64,000 bases of DNA from Planctomycetota bacterium. GTDB taxonomy: Bacteria > Planctomycetota > UBA1135 > GCA-002686595. The stretch's first letter is position 1; each line of letters starts with the position of its first letter. Positions 15,438 through 23,737 of the stretch are shown here, piece by piece. The position numbers were made by a program, and so were the translations under genes. A model generated the notes under the pieces. It searched no databases. It was not told the DNA's origin and saw only the letters and a list, made by a program, of their open reading frames with translations. The DNA lies in contig JASLMK010000066.1 of assembly GCA_030746555.1 (NCBI GenBank), forward strand, positions 80,471-144,470, written 5' to 3'.

Positions 15438-16622
15438 ATGGAACTCGCCGGCGAGAGCCTCTCCCAAGCCTGGACCGTGCCCACCGTCACCGCTCGCTCG
15501 GTCCTGGCGGCCCCGCCGGCCACGCTCCTCGATCTGCGCAGTCCCTCCGAGTTCGCCGCCGACCACCTGCCGGGCGCGACCCACGCGCCTCTGTTCGACG
15601 ACGGCGAGCGGGCGTTGATCGGGACCCTCTACCACCGCCATTCTCCCCACAGCGCCTTCGAGGAGGGCGTACGGCTGGCCGAAGCCCGCATCGCCCGCCT
15701 CGCCGACGAACTCGCGGGGGCGGCGGGCCGGGAGTTGGCCGTCGCGGACCCGGCCGCGTGGGTGCGCAGCCTGAGCGCGGGCGGCCTCGCCGCGACGAGC
15801 CGCCGTCTTCAGGCCCGCCCGGTCGTGGGGGACCAGGCCCCGTCCCTGGTGCTCTACTGCGCCCGCGGCGGCATGCGGTCCTCGAGCATCGCCGCCTTCT
15901 GTCGGGCGGCTTTGGACTGGAGCGACGCGTGCGTCTTGGAGGGGGGCTACAAGGCCTACCGCTCCAGCGTCCTCGCCGAACTCGACGCCTGGCGTGCCCC
16001 GGCGACCCTCGTCCTTCGCGGCTGGACCGGCGTCGGCAAGACCCTCGTGCTGCGCGAGCTCGAGCGCCTGCGCCCCGGCACGACCCTGGACCTGGAGGCC
16101 TGTGCCGCCCACCGCAGCTCGGTCCTGGGGATGGTGGGCCTGCGGCCGCGCAGCCAGCGCGCCTTCGACTCACACCTCGCCGCGAGCCTGCGCCGCCTGA
16201 CAGGCTCGTCCGTGGTGGTCGAGGGCGAGAGCCGCAAGGTCGGGGACGCCATCATCCCACAGAGTGTGTGGATGGCCATGCAGGCGGGCGTGAACGTGCG
16301 CTTGACGGCCGGCCTAGAGCGCCGCCAGGAGGTCCTGATCGAGGACTACCTCTCCAGCACGCAGAGCCGCGAGCAGCTCCGTGAGCAGCTGCCGTTCATC
16401 GAGGGCCGGCTGGGCCCGAAGAAGTGGGGTGGGGTGCTCGTGGACTTGCTGGACGCCGGGCGCGAGGGCGAGCTCGTCGAGGTCCTGCTCACGCGCTACT
16501 ACGACCCTCTGTACCGTCATTCCGAGGAAGGCAGGGCCGTCGCTTTCCAGGTCGACGCCACCGATCCCGCCCGCGCCGCGGGCGAGCTCGCCGGGTGGCT
16601 CGACGAGCGTGGGCCCTGCTGA
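15438..16622 (+). CDS. mnmH: tRNA 2-selenouridine synthase (rhodanese/P-loop)
   Basis: 394 residues. The N-terminal rhodanese domain (about 15-150) contains LLDLRSPSEFAADHLPGA and the catalytic Cys loop LYCARGGMRSSS. The C-terminal P-loop domain has GWTGVGKT and VVVEGESRKVGD. This is the order and size of MnmH/SelU, which geranylates and then selenates 2-thiouridine at the wobble base of Lys, Glu and Gln tRNAs. The selenium donor is made by SelD, which is not in the window. A candidate -10 (TATCCT) lies a few bases upstream of the ATG. Confidence 0.92.
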   Translation: MELAGESLSQAWTVPTVTARSVLAAPPATLLDLRSPSEFAADHLPGATHAPLFDDGERALIGTLYHRHSPHSAFEEGVRLAEARIARLADELAGAAGRELAVADPAAWVRSLSAGGLAATSRRLQARPVVGDQAPSLVLYCARGGMRSSSIAAFCRAALDWSDACVLEGGYKAYRSSVLAELDAWRAPATLVLRGWTGVGKTLVLRELERLRPGTTLDLEACAAHRSSVLGMVGLRPRSQRAFDSHLAASLRRLTGSSVVVEGESRKVGDAIIPQSVWMAMQAGVNVRLTAGLERRQEVLIEDYLSSTQSREQLREQLPFIEGRLGPKKWGGVLVDLLDAGREGELVEVLLTRYYDPLYRHSEEGRAVAFQVDATDPARAAGELAGWLDERGPC

Positions 16623-16646
16623 GGCCGCCGCGCCCCGCGCTCGCGC

Positions 16647-16757
16647 TCAAGGACCGGCGAGGACCGCCACCACCAGCAGGGCGAGCCCGGCGAGGAAGCC
16701 GCAGACGACGACCGCGATGACGGGCAGGAAGGGCTTGAGGTCTGGGTCGAGGTCCAC
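16647..16757 (-). CDS. 36-residue single-pass membrane protein beside cytochrome oxidase subunit III
   Basis: GTG start at 16757, stop at 16647. The peptide has a short acidic head (DLDPDLKP) and one strongly hydrophobic helix (FLPVIAVVVCGFLAGLALL). It starts 10 bases after the end of the subunit III gene on the same strand, so it is probably the last gene of that transcript. Size and position suggest a small accessory subunit such as a CcoQ-like or subunit IV-like peptide, but no family is recognised. Confidence 0.5.
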   Translation of the reverse strand: MDLDPDLKPFLPVIAVVVCGFLAGLALLVVAVLAGP

Positions 16758-16767
16758 GCCAGGTCGT

Positions 16768-17508
16768 TCAGAACAGGAGCAGGCCGAATATGGCGATCCA
16801 GATCACGCCCATGGTGTGCCAGTACAGGGCGCACAGGCGCACGCCGAGGGAGGGGGGCGAGCTCATCGTGGGCTCCTGTCCCCGCAGGCGCACGATCAGC
16901 CAGAACAGGGCCGCCAACCCGCCGGCGACGTGCGCCGCGTGCAGGCCCGTGAGGCTGTAGAACACCGCCCCGAAGGCGCTGTCGGCGGTGGAGAGCCCCT
17001 TGGAGAGGAGCTCCCGCCAGGCCCACGCCTGGGCGAGGAGGAAGGCCCCTCCCGACAGGGCACTCCAGCACAGGTCCTCGCGCAGTCGCCGCCGGTCGGT
17101 ACGGCGTGAGGCGCGGGCCAGGGCGGCGCTGGTCGCCAAGAGGAGCAGGGTGCTGACCCACAGCCCCTCGGGGATGGGTGGGGTGCCCGGCGGCGGCCAA
17201 TCGGGGGCGTTGCGCCGTGCGAGCCCGTAGGCGAGGAGGAACACGACAAAGAGGGTGCAGACCGCGGCCAGGAGGATCCCGAAGGCCAATTCCCCGGCCC
17301 CCGAGGGGCGCGGCGTGGGCTCCTCGGGCCGCTCGTCGTCGTCACCACCACCTCCCCCACCGCCGCCGCCGCCGTCCCAGCGATCGGGCGGCGGGCCCAC
17401 CTCGTCGATCAGGCGGCGGCGCACGACGTCGGAGTCCCTGCGCGGCGGTGCGAGCACGCCGGAGCCGGAGGCGAAGAGGACGGGCACGTGGGAGCGGGGG
17501 AGGACCAT
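16768..17508 (-). CDS. Heme-copper oxidase subunit III-like protein
   Basis: 246 residues from the ATG at 17508; in-frame upstream sequence is Gly/Arg/Pro-rich and was left out. An unusual N-terminal cytoplasmic part holds ten consecutive Gly followed by Asp/Glu. Five membrane helices follow, including FGILLAAVCTLFVVFLLAYG and the family-typical FYSLTGLHAAHVAGGLAALF and CALYWHTMGVIWIAIFGLLL. Subunit III stabilises proton pumping by cytochrome c or quinol oxidases. Subunits I and II are not in the window, so this is either an operon end or an orphan copy. Confidence 0.8.
   Translation of the reverse strand: MVLPRSHVPVLFASGSGVLAPPRRDSDVVRRRLIDEVGPPPDRWDGGGGGGGGGGDDDERPEEPTPRPSGAGELAFGILLAAVCTLFVVFLLAYGLARRNAPDWPPPGTPPIPEGLWVSTLLLLATSAALARASRRTDRRRLREDLCWSALSGGAFLLAQAWAWRELLSKGLSTADSAFGAVFYSLTGLHAAHVAGGLAALFWLIVRLRGQEPTMSSPPSLGVRLCALYWHTMGVIWIAIFGLLLF
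17349..17376 (-). repeat. GGC-rich simple repeat coding a poly-glycine tract
   Basis: A run of CCG/CCA/CCC triplets on the plus strand codes ten Gly on the minus strand within the subunit III gene. It is slippage-prone in units of one codon. Confidence 0.7.
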
Positions 17509-17756
17509 GGTCGGCGCCGGGCGAGGGTGCGGGGGCCGGCGGCCCCGTCCGCCCCTCCCCAATCTGTAGGGTACGACGATTCCCGCCTCCAGGTCGGGCC
17601 AGGCCCCCGCCGGGGAGCGCGGCAGAGGACCGAGAGGGTGGCACCGGCCCCGCCGGGTCCTCTTTATGACCCTGTGCGCTGCGGGAAAGACCGCGGATGG
17701 ACTAGGTTATGGGCCGGTTTTCGACCTTCCTACGCTCTGAACTCCAGCCGACAGGC

Positions 17757-19238
17757 ATGTGCGGATTCATCGGCATTCACGGCCCCAGCGGCGCTGACGT
17801 TGCGCCCGAGATCTACGAGGGCCTGCTCGCGGTGCAGCACCGCGGCCAGGACGCCGCGGGGATCGTCACCTTCACCGACAGCTTCCATGTGAAGAAGGGC
17901 CTGGGGTTGGTGCTGGAGGTCTTCGACCAGAAGAACATGGACCGGCTCAAGGGCAACCTCGGCGTCGGCCACGTGCGCTATCCGACCATCGGGGGCAACC
18001 AGAACGACGATGCTCAGCCGTTCCACCTGACCTTCCCCATGGGCATCGCCATGGCTCACAACGGGAACGTCAGCAACTACGCGGAGCTCGTCGAGCGCCA
18101 CTTCTCCAACAAGGGCGTGCGCGTCAACAGCTCCTGCGACATCGAGGTGATCCTGTTCGTGTTCGCCTCTGCGCTCAGCGAGCGCACGAAGCCGGGGAAG
18201 GCCATCGACGCCGAGGACGTCTTCGCCGCGGTCAAGGCGGTCTACGAGCAGGTCAAGGGCGCCTACTCGGTCGTCGCCACCCTGGCGGATGTGGGGATGG
18301 TGTGCTTCCGGGACCCCTACGGGATCAAGCCGATCTGCTTCGGCGAGAAGGAGACGGCCGAAGGCCGCTGGCTGGCCTGTGCCAGCGAGAGCGTCGTGCT
18401 GGACGTCAACGGCTACACCAAGACCCTCGACATCGGGGCCGGAGAGGCGGTCTTCATCGACAACGAGCGGCGCATCTTCCACCGCGAGCTGTCGGACAAG
18501 CCTCACCGCCCGTGCATCTTCGAGCTGGTCTACTTCGCACGCCCCGATTCCTTCCTCGACGACATCTCCGTCTACAAGACCCGTGCGCGGTTCGGCCAGG
18601 CGCTCGCGGAGCAGTGGCGAGCAGAGGGAGCCCCCGAGCCCGACGTCGTGATCCCCATTCCCGACAGCTCGCGGGACGCGGCCCTGGCGATGTCCGCGGG
18701 CCTGGGCAAGCCGTACCGCGAGGGGTTGGTCAAGAACCGCTACATCGGGCGCACGTTCATCATGCCCAACCAGGCGAAGCGGCGATCCTCCGTGCGGCGC
18801 AAGCTCAACCCGATCAAGATCGAGTTCGAGGGCAAGGACGTGCTCCTGGTCGACGACTCGATCGTGCGCGGGAACACGTCGCGACGCATCGTGGAGATGG
18901 CGCGCGAGGCCGGAGCGCGGCGGGTCTTCCTTGCCTCCTGCAGCCCGATGCTGCTCGCTCCGTGCCCCTACGGCATCGACATGGCGACCAAGACCGAGTT
19001 CGTCGCCAGCGGGCGCGAGCTCGCCGAAGTCGCCGAGAGCCTGGGGGTCGACCATCTGATGTACCTGGAGCGCGAGCGCATGAACGCCGCCGGGCGCCAG
19101 GGGAACCCGTGCGTCGAGGAGTTCTGCAACGCGTGTTTCACCGGCGAGTACCCCACCGGCGACATCACCGTCGACCGCTTGCGAGCCATCGAGGGAGACC
19201 GGACCAAGCACCGCGACGAGGTGCCCTGCGGGGGCTGA
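17757..19238 (+). CDS. purF: Amidophosphoribosyltransferase
   Basis: 493 residues. It makes phosphoribosylamine from PRPP and glutamine, the first committed step of purine synthesis. The ATG at 17757 is used because Cys2 (MCGFIGIHG) is the glutaminase nucleophile; a longer frame from 17709 would block it. The glutaminase domain shows GVGHVRYPTIGG and MAHNGNVSNY; the phosphoribosyltransferase domain shows the PRPP loop LLVDDSIVRGNTSR. Cys residues at HRPCIFE, APCPYG and FCNACFTG match the iron-sulphur cluster ligands of the Bacillus-type enzyme, so a [4Fe-4S] cluster is expected. Confidence 0.95.
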   Translation: MCGFIGIHGPSGADVAPEIYEGLLAVQHRGQDAAGIVTFTDSFHVKKGLGLVLEVFDQKNMDRLKGNLGVGHVRYPTIGGNQNDDAQPFHLTFPMGIAMAHNGNVSNYAELVERHFSNKGVRVNSSCDIEVILFVFASALSERTKPGKAIDAEDVFAAVKAVYEQVKGAYSVVATLADVGMVCFRDPYGIKPICFGEKETAEGRWLACASESVVLDVNGYTKTLDIGAGEAVFIDNERRIFHRELSDKPHRPCIFELVYFARPDSFLDDISVYKTRARFGQALAEQWRAEGAPEPDVVIPIPDSSRDAALAMSAGLGKPYREGLVKNRYIGRTFIMPNQAKRRSSVRRKLNPIKIEFEGKDVLLVDDSIVRGNTSRRIVEMAREAGARRVFLASCSPMLLAPCPYGIDMATKTEFVASGRELAEVAESLGVDHLMYLERERMNAAGRQGNPCVEEFCNACFTGEYPTGDITVDRLRAIEGDRTKHRDEVPCGG

Positions 19239-19268
19239 GGGCGGCGCCTCGGGCCGCTTCGGGGCCGG

Positions 19269-19297
19269 TTGAGATCGGCCCGCGCGGGGCCTACAGT
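19269..19297 (+). promoter_or_regulatory. Predicted sigma-70-like promoter
   Basis: TTGAGA (19269-19274), a 17-base spacer and TACAGT (19292-19297) precede the glycosyltransferase start at 19322. Both hexamers are close to consensus. This gives the glycosyltransferase its own transcription start after purF. Confidence 0.55.
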
Positions 19298-19321
19298 CCC
19301 GGCCCGCGGCAGCGGTCCCCC

Positions 19322-20506
19322 ATGCGCGTCCTGATCACCTCGCCCGTCTTCCCCCCCGACCTGGGCGGGCCGGCGGTGTACGTGCCCAGCCTGGGCCGCT
19401 ATCTCGTCGAGCGCGGCCACCAGGTGAAGGTGATCGCCTTCTGCTCGCAACGAAGCCCGTCGGGGCACCCCTTCGAGGTTGAGGCCATCCCGAGAGGGTT
19501 CTTGCCCCTGCGCTACCTGAGGGCCTTCCTCGCGGTCTGGCGCGCGGCCCCGGCGGCGGACGTGGTCTACGTCCAGGAGCACCTCGCCCTCCTGCATGTG
19601 CTCGCCGCTCGCCTGCGCCGCACGCCGACGGTGATCCGCATCATGGTCGACGGAGCCTGGGAGATCGCCCACCGCAAGGGCTGGTGCGGCGACGACGACA
19701 TCGTGGCCTTCCAGGCTCGCTCCTACGGCTGGGGCGTGGGCCTGACCCGCGCCCTGCAGCGCACCTGGTGGCGCTGGTGTACGCGGATCATCTCCTGTTC
19801 GGAGTTCCTGCGGCAGATCCTGATCCAGAGCCACGGCGTCGAGCCGGCCAAGGTGAGACGCATCTTCAACGCCTACCACGGCCCCGACCCGGACACGGTG
19901 GCTCCGACCCCCCCCGATGCCCGCGGGGAGTTGGGCCTCGACCCCCAGCGGAGGGTCGTCCTCACCATCTGCCGCCTGATGGTGTGGAAGGGGGTGGACG
20001 GCATCCTCGAGGCCATGGCCGAGCTGCCCGCCGACGTCGACCTGCTCGTGGCCGGGGACGGGGACATGGAGGAGAGCTGGAAGGCCCTCGCGGAGCGTCT
20101 GGGCCTCGGCGAGCGCGTTCGCTTCCTGGGCAACGTCCCTCACGAGCGGATCCCGCTTCTGATCCGCGCGGCGGACGTGTTCGTCCTCAACAGCCGCTAC
20201 GAGGGCCTCTCCCACACCCTCCTGGAGGTCCTGCAGTTCGGCACGCCGATGGTCGTGAGCCGAGTCTGCGGCAACCCCGAGGTCGTCGAGGACGGGGTCA
20301 ACGGCCTGCTCGTCGACCCGGGGGATCCCCCGGGACTCGCGCGGGCCATCGCGAGGCTGCTCGACGACGGGGAGTTGGTGGAGGCCTTCGCCGAGAACAA
20401 CCGGACGCGCCGGGAGCTGTTCAGCCGCGAGGGGACCTTCGCCGAGGTCTTGGAGGTGTTGGACGACGCAGCGGCCCCTGGGGGGGCAGACTCTCCCGCA
20501 AACTAG
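19322..20506 (+). CDS. Glycosyltransferase family 4
   Basis: 394 residues. GT-B fold: the N-terminal half opens VLITSPVFPPDLGGPAVYV with the glycine-rich acceptor loop. The C-terminal half has ICRLMVWKGVDGILEAMAEL, VRFLGNVPHERIP and the EX7E donor-binding motif (YEGLSHTLLEVLQFG). Such enzymes transfer a sugar from a nucleotide donor to glycans or lipids at the cytoplasmic membrane. A long Trp-rich segment (about 140-160) may touch the membrane. Donor and acceptor are unknown. Confidence 0.9.
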   Translation: MRVLITSPVFPPDLGGPAVYVPSLGRYLVERGHQVKVIAFCSQRSPSGHPFEVEAIPRGFLPLRYLRAFLAVWRAAPAADVVYVQEHLALLHVLAARLRRTPTVIRIMVDGAWEIAHRKGWCGDDDIVAFQARSYGWGVGLTRALQRTWWRWCTRIISCSEFLRQILIQSHGVEPAKVRRIFNAYHGPDPDTVAPTPPDARGELGLDPQRRVVLTICRLMVWKGVDGILEAMAELPADVDLLVAGDGDMEESWKALAERLGLGERVRFLGNVPHERIPLLIRAADVFVLNSRYEGLSHTLLEVLQFGTPMVVSRVCGNPEVVEDGVNGLLVDPGDPPGLARAIARLLDDGELVEAFAENNRTRRELFSREGTFAEVLEVLDDAAAPGGADSPAN

Positions 20507-20668
20507 AGGTTTTGAGCTCGGGGCTGCACTCGGCGGCCCCGATGGCCGATATACTTCCAACCAACCGCCCGCGGCGTCCCGTGCGGCCCCGGTTCCTCCG
20601 GGGCCTTCCGAGCGCGGATCGCGCCGGCCGACTCACCCCCCACCCCATCAGGAGTCAGGCGCACGTCG

Positions 20669-22234
20669 ATGAGAGTCCTCTACGTCCAGGAGTACCTCCC
20701 CCAGGAGATGCTGGGGGCGATGTGGCTGTCGCGCGCCGTGAAGGACGCGGGGCACGAGATCCAGGCCTTGTTCCTGCCGGACAAGAACTGGCTGGCGAAG
20801 GTGCGCGAGATCGACCCGCAGGTCGTGTGCTTCTCGACGACCACGGGCATGCACCTGTACTTCGCCGACATCATGCGCAAGGTCAAGAGCGTGATGCCCG
20901 GCGTGCTGACCCTCGGCGGCGGCGCGCACCCCACCTTCAGTCCCGAGTACGTGGAGACCGAGGGGATCGACGCGATCTGCCGGGGCGAGGGTGAGTTCGC
21001 CATCGTCGAGCTCCTGGACCGGCTCGAGGCGGGCGAGGACTACCTCGACACCCGAAACTTCTGGTTCCAGGACCCCGAGACCGGCGAGGTCGTCCGCAAC
21101 CCCCAGCGCCCGCTGGTCGAGGACCTCGATGCGCTCGGCTTCCCCGATCGCTCGATCGTCTACGACGCGGGCGCGATCTACCGCGAGTCGGAGCGCAAGG
21201 TCTTCGTCACCCAGCGGGGCTGCCCGATGAACTGCTCCTTCTGCTTCCACCACGCGTGGAAGAAGAAGGTCTACGGGGCGAAGAACAAGGAGTACACGCG
21301 CAAGCGCTCGGTCGACCATGTGATCGCCGAGATCAAGCAAGTGCGGGCGGAGTACCCGCTGAAGTTCGTCCACTTCCTCGACGACATCTTCAACCTGCGC
21401 AGCGACTGGCTGGAGGAGTTCTGCGAGAAGTACCCGCGCGAGGTCGGCTTGCCCTTCGATGTGATCTTGATGGCCAACATGACCACCGAGAAGCACATCC
21501 GAATGCTCAAGGAGGCCGGCTGTGTCTACGCACGCATCGCCTTCGAGGCGGCCAGCGACTACGTGCGCAACGCGGTGTTCCGCAAGAACACCACCCGCAA
21601 GCAGCTCACCGACGCCGCGGGCTGGATCAAGGACCAGGGGATCCGGCTCGGCTCGCTCAACATGCTCGGCGGCCCGGGAGGGACGATCGACGATGAGTGG
21701 GAGACGGTGCGGCTCAACATGGAGTGCGAGGTCGACCACCCGCTCGTCTCGATCATGCAGCCCTACCCCGAGTTCGACATCAACGACATGACCAAGGACA
21801 TGGGGTACGCGGTGGCCGGCTACGACGATTTCCCGATCAAGTTCAACCGCACCTCCACGATCGAGTTCGACGAGAAGCACGTGATCGAGAACCTGCACAA
21901 GTGGTTCCCGCTCGTGGTGCGCTACCCCTGGCTCGAGGGCATCGCGCGGCGGGCCGTGAGGGTCCGCAAGCTCTCCTGGCTCTACCTGATCATGTACATG
22001 CTGTACTCGGAGTACATGGTCGCCGAGCAGCAGGAGTTGTACTCCCGCGTCCAGGGCCTGCGCGGACCGAAGCACTGGGCTCCGGCGGACTTCACGCGGC
22101 GCCTGGCCACCAAGGGTGTCCTGCGCGTGTACGAGGCGCTGTTCGCGCGCTACATCGACCGCTTCTTCACGCCGCGCAAGCTGGCCCTCAGCCTGCAGAT
22201 GGGCGACGAGCGGGTCGTGGCCCACATGGACTGA
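20669..22234 (+). CDS. B12-binding-domain radical SAM protein
   Basis: 521 residues. The N-terminal Rossmann-like domain (about 1-130) matches the cobalamin-binding fold of BchE-type enzymes, with LTLGGGAHPTF and GIDAICRGEGEFAIVELL; the DxHxxG cobalamin motif is absent, as in many members. The radical SAM core carries Cys185-x3-Cys189-x2-Cys192 (RGCPMNCSFC) for the [4Fe-4S] cluster, and later DDIFNLRSDWL and LGGPGGTIDDEWETV. These enzymes catalyse methyl transfer or other radical reactions on unactivated carbons. A glycosyltransferase lies upstream, which suggests a lipid or glycan target, but the substrate is unknown. Confidence 0.88.
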   Translation: MRVLYVQEYLPQEMLGAMWLSRAVKDAGHEIQALFLPDKNWLAKVREIDPQVVCFSTTTGMHLYFADIMRKVKSVMPGVLTLGGGAHPTFSPEYVETEGIDAICRGEGEFAIVELLDRLEAGEDYLDTRNFWFQDPETGEVVRNPQRPLVEDLDALGFPDRSIVYDAGAIYRESERKVFVTQRGCPMNCSFCFHHAWKKKVYGAKNKEYTRKRSVDHVIAEIKQVRAEYPLKFVHFLDDIFNLRSDWLEEFCEKYPREVGLPFDVILMANMTTEKHIRMLKEAGCVYARIAFEAASDYVRNAVFRKNTTRKQLTDAAGWIKDQGIRLGSLNMLGGPGGTIDDEWETVRLNMECEVDHPLVSIMQPYPEFDINDMTKDMGYAVAGYDDFPIKFNRTSTIEFDEKHVIENLHKWFPLVVRYPWLEGIARRAVRVRKLSWLYLIMYMLYSEYMVAEQQELYSRVQGLRGPKHWAPADFTRRLATKGVLRVYEALFARYIDRFFTPRKLALSLQMGDERVVAHMD

Positions 22235-22256
22235 GCGCGGCCGCCGCGCCGGGGCC

Positions 22257-22333
22257 TGGTACGCCCGACAGGATTCGAACCTGTGACCTTTCGCTCCGGA
22301 GGCGAACGCTCTATCCAGCTGAGCTACGGGCGC
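22257..22333 (-). tRNA. tRNA-Arg (anticodon CCG)
   Basis: On the minus strand the cloverleaf starts at 22333. The acceptor stem GCGCCCG pairs with CGGGCGT (a G-U at the first pair). The anticodon loop CTCCGGA sits on a 5-pair stem, the T arm contains GGTTCGAATCC, and CCA is encoded (22259-22257). Anticodon CCG reads CGG, a common Arg codon in this GC-rich genome. Confidence 0.95.
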
Positions 22334-22514
22334 GTCTGGCAGGGCCTCGAAGGCCGCACATGGTAGGCGCCGCGCGGCTTCGATGGGAGGCTCCGCCGGC
22401 CTTCTCGGCTCCGCCGCAGGCGCTGCCGGTGCGAAAGCGGGGATCGCGCCGTTCGGTGGATCGGCCCCAGCGGCTCGCCAGTGAGGCCTTCGGGGGGCGC
22501 CCGAACGGCCCTCC

Positions 22515-22544
22515 TTGACGGTTTGGAGGCTTCGCGCCTACGAT
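22515..22544 (+). promoter_or_regulatory. Predicted sigma-70-like promoter
   Basis: TTGACG (22515-22520), an 18-base spacer and TACGAT (22539-22544) lie 49 bases before the ATG at 22594. Because an in-frame ATG at 22543 overlaps the -10 box, the downstream start is favoured. Confidence 0.6.
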
Positions 22545-22593
22545 GGCCGTGCTCTCCCACTCCCCTCCCCCCCCTGGCTCCGAGCGCTGTGTC

Positions 22594-23559
22594 ATGACGA
22601 ACAGACTCTCCCCCCCGGGTCGTCCGAGCCGCGCCGGCGGAGCTCGGGCACGCTGGCCGCTGTCCGTGGCGGGCCTCACCGTGATCGGTGCGGCCCTGGC
22701 GGGGGTCATGACGCCACACGGGGAGCTCCTCGCCTCGGAGTTGCGCGCTCGGGACGCCGACGGCGACGGATTGTGCGACACCCAAGAAGAGGTGCTGCAG
22801 ACCGCCGTGTTCGCGGCCGACACGGACAAGGACGGGTTCATTGACACCGAGGAGGTCGCCCGCAAGACCTCGGCCTACTCCGATCAGGAGACCCCCCTGC
22901 CCGCGGGCATGGACGTGGGGATGGTGGCGCGGGGCGAAGGCGGCTCGGTCCACGCCCTCGTCGCGGTCTACGTGCGGGGGGGCGACATGCACAACAAGGA
23001 GCTCGGCTTCGGCCTCGTGCTCGGCGACAGCGTGATCGAGGTGCCGGCGGAGTCCCTGCTGGCCAACGCGACGATCTCGATCGTCCCGGCGAGTGACCCC
23101 GCCGACGCCCTGGCGCTGGTCGACATCCCCTTCAGCCCCGAGCTCGTCCGCTCCTTCGGCAGCCTCTGCTTCTACACGACCCTCAGCACCCAGGGTCAGG
23201 GCACGGTGGCTGCCGCGGCCGCCATCCAGCTCGTCAGCGTGAACGGGATCGTCCACTGGGTGATGCCCGCCCAGGGCGGCGTACCGGGCATGGGCAACCG
23301 CGGAACCACCGGCGCGGGCTCGGTGTACGCGCCCATCCCCGTCGACGGAGGCTCGGGCGGCCTGCCCAGCGAGTGGATCCCCGGCGAGGTCTGCTACCAG
23401 ACGACCCAGGTGGTCGGCATGCAGGGCGGGATCGTGATCCAGGAGGTCATCTCGGCCGAGTGCATCTCGGGCTGGGACTCCTACTGCAAGCCCAACTGCG
23501 CCACCTCGGTCGGGTCGACCTACACGACCTTCGATCCCGGCTCCCTGGTCGGGGGCTGA
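22594..23559 (+). CDS. Secreted protein with calcium-binding (TSP3/EF-hand-like) motifs
   Basis: 321 residues. A basic N-terminus and hydrophobic stretch (LSVAGLTVIGAALAGVM) form a signal peptide or anchor. Two acidic loops, DADGDGLCDTQEE and DTDKDGFIDTEE, have the Dx[DN]xDG spacing of calcium-binding TSP3 or EF-hand-like repeats. The rest is beta-rich and Gly-rich, with six Cys, five of them in the last 60 residues (GEVCYQTT, AECISGWDSYCKPNCATS), probably disulphide-bonded outside the cell. Function is unknown. It has its own promoter. Confidence 0.7.
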   Translation: MTNRLSPPGRPSRAGGARARWPLSVAGLTVIGAALAGVMTPHGELLASELRARDADGDGLCDTQEEVLQTAVFAADTDKDGFIDTEEVARKTSAYSDQETPLPAGMDVGMVARGEGGSVHALVAVYVRGGDMHNKELGFGLVLGDSVIEVPAESLLANATISIVPASDPADALALVDIPFSPELVRSFGSLCFYTTLSTQGQGTVAAAAAIQLVSVNGIVHWVMPAQGGVPGMGNRGTTGAGSVYAPIPVDGGSGGLPSEWIPGEVCYQTTQVVGMQGGIVIQEVISAECISGWDSYCKPNCATSVGSTYTTFDPGSLVGG

Positions 23560-23651
23560 GGGCGCTCGGCGGTCCCGGTTTCGCGCTCGAGCGCCATGAC
23601 GCCGCCGGCCCTCGGCTGGCTGCGCAGGGTGGCCCCAAGGAAAGCGCAAAA

Positions 23652-23664
23652 CCCCGACTCGGGG
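23652..23664. repeat. Perfect small palindrome upstream of an ECF promoter
   Basis: CCCCGACTCGGGG is an inverted repeat (six-base arms, one-base centre) lying directly before the -35 of the ECF promoter. It could be an operator or a hairpin ending the upstream gene; no T-run follows. Confidence 0.35.
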
Positions 23665-23690
23665 GGAACCCCGGGGACCATTCGCCCGTC
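23665..23690 (+). promoter_or_regulatory. Predicted ECF-type promoter (autoregulatory)
   Basis: GGAACC (23665-23670), a 16-base spacer and CGTC (23687-23690) match the classic ECF consensus (GGAAC, 16-17 bases, CGTC). It lies 47 bases before the ATG of the sigma gene at 23738, as expected if this sigma factor transcribes its own operon. Confidence 0.6.
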
Positions 23691-23737
23691 CTAGCGCCAC
23701 CGGGATGGCTGGTCCGCGCCGCCCGGTGACCCGACCC

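Noticed and set aside
17341..17376. Triplet run as a possible CRISPR or regulatory repeat
   Set aside because: It is a simple CCG tract coding poly-Gly in subunit III; no spacers or conserved repeats. No CRISPR array was seen anywhere in the window.
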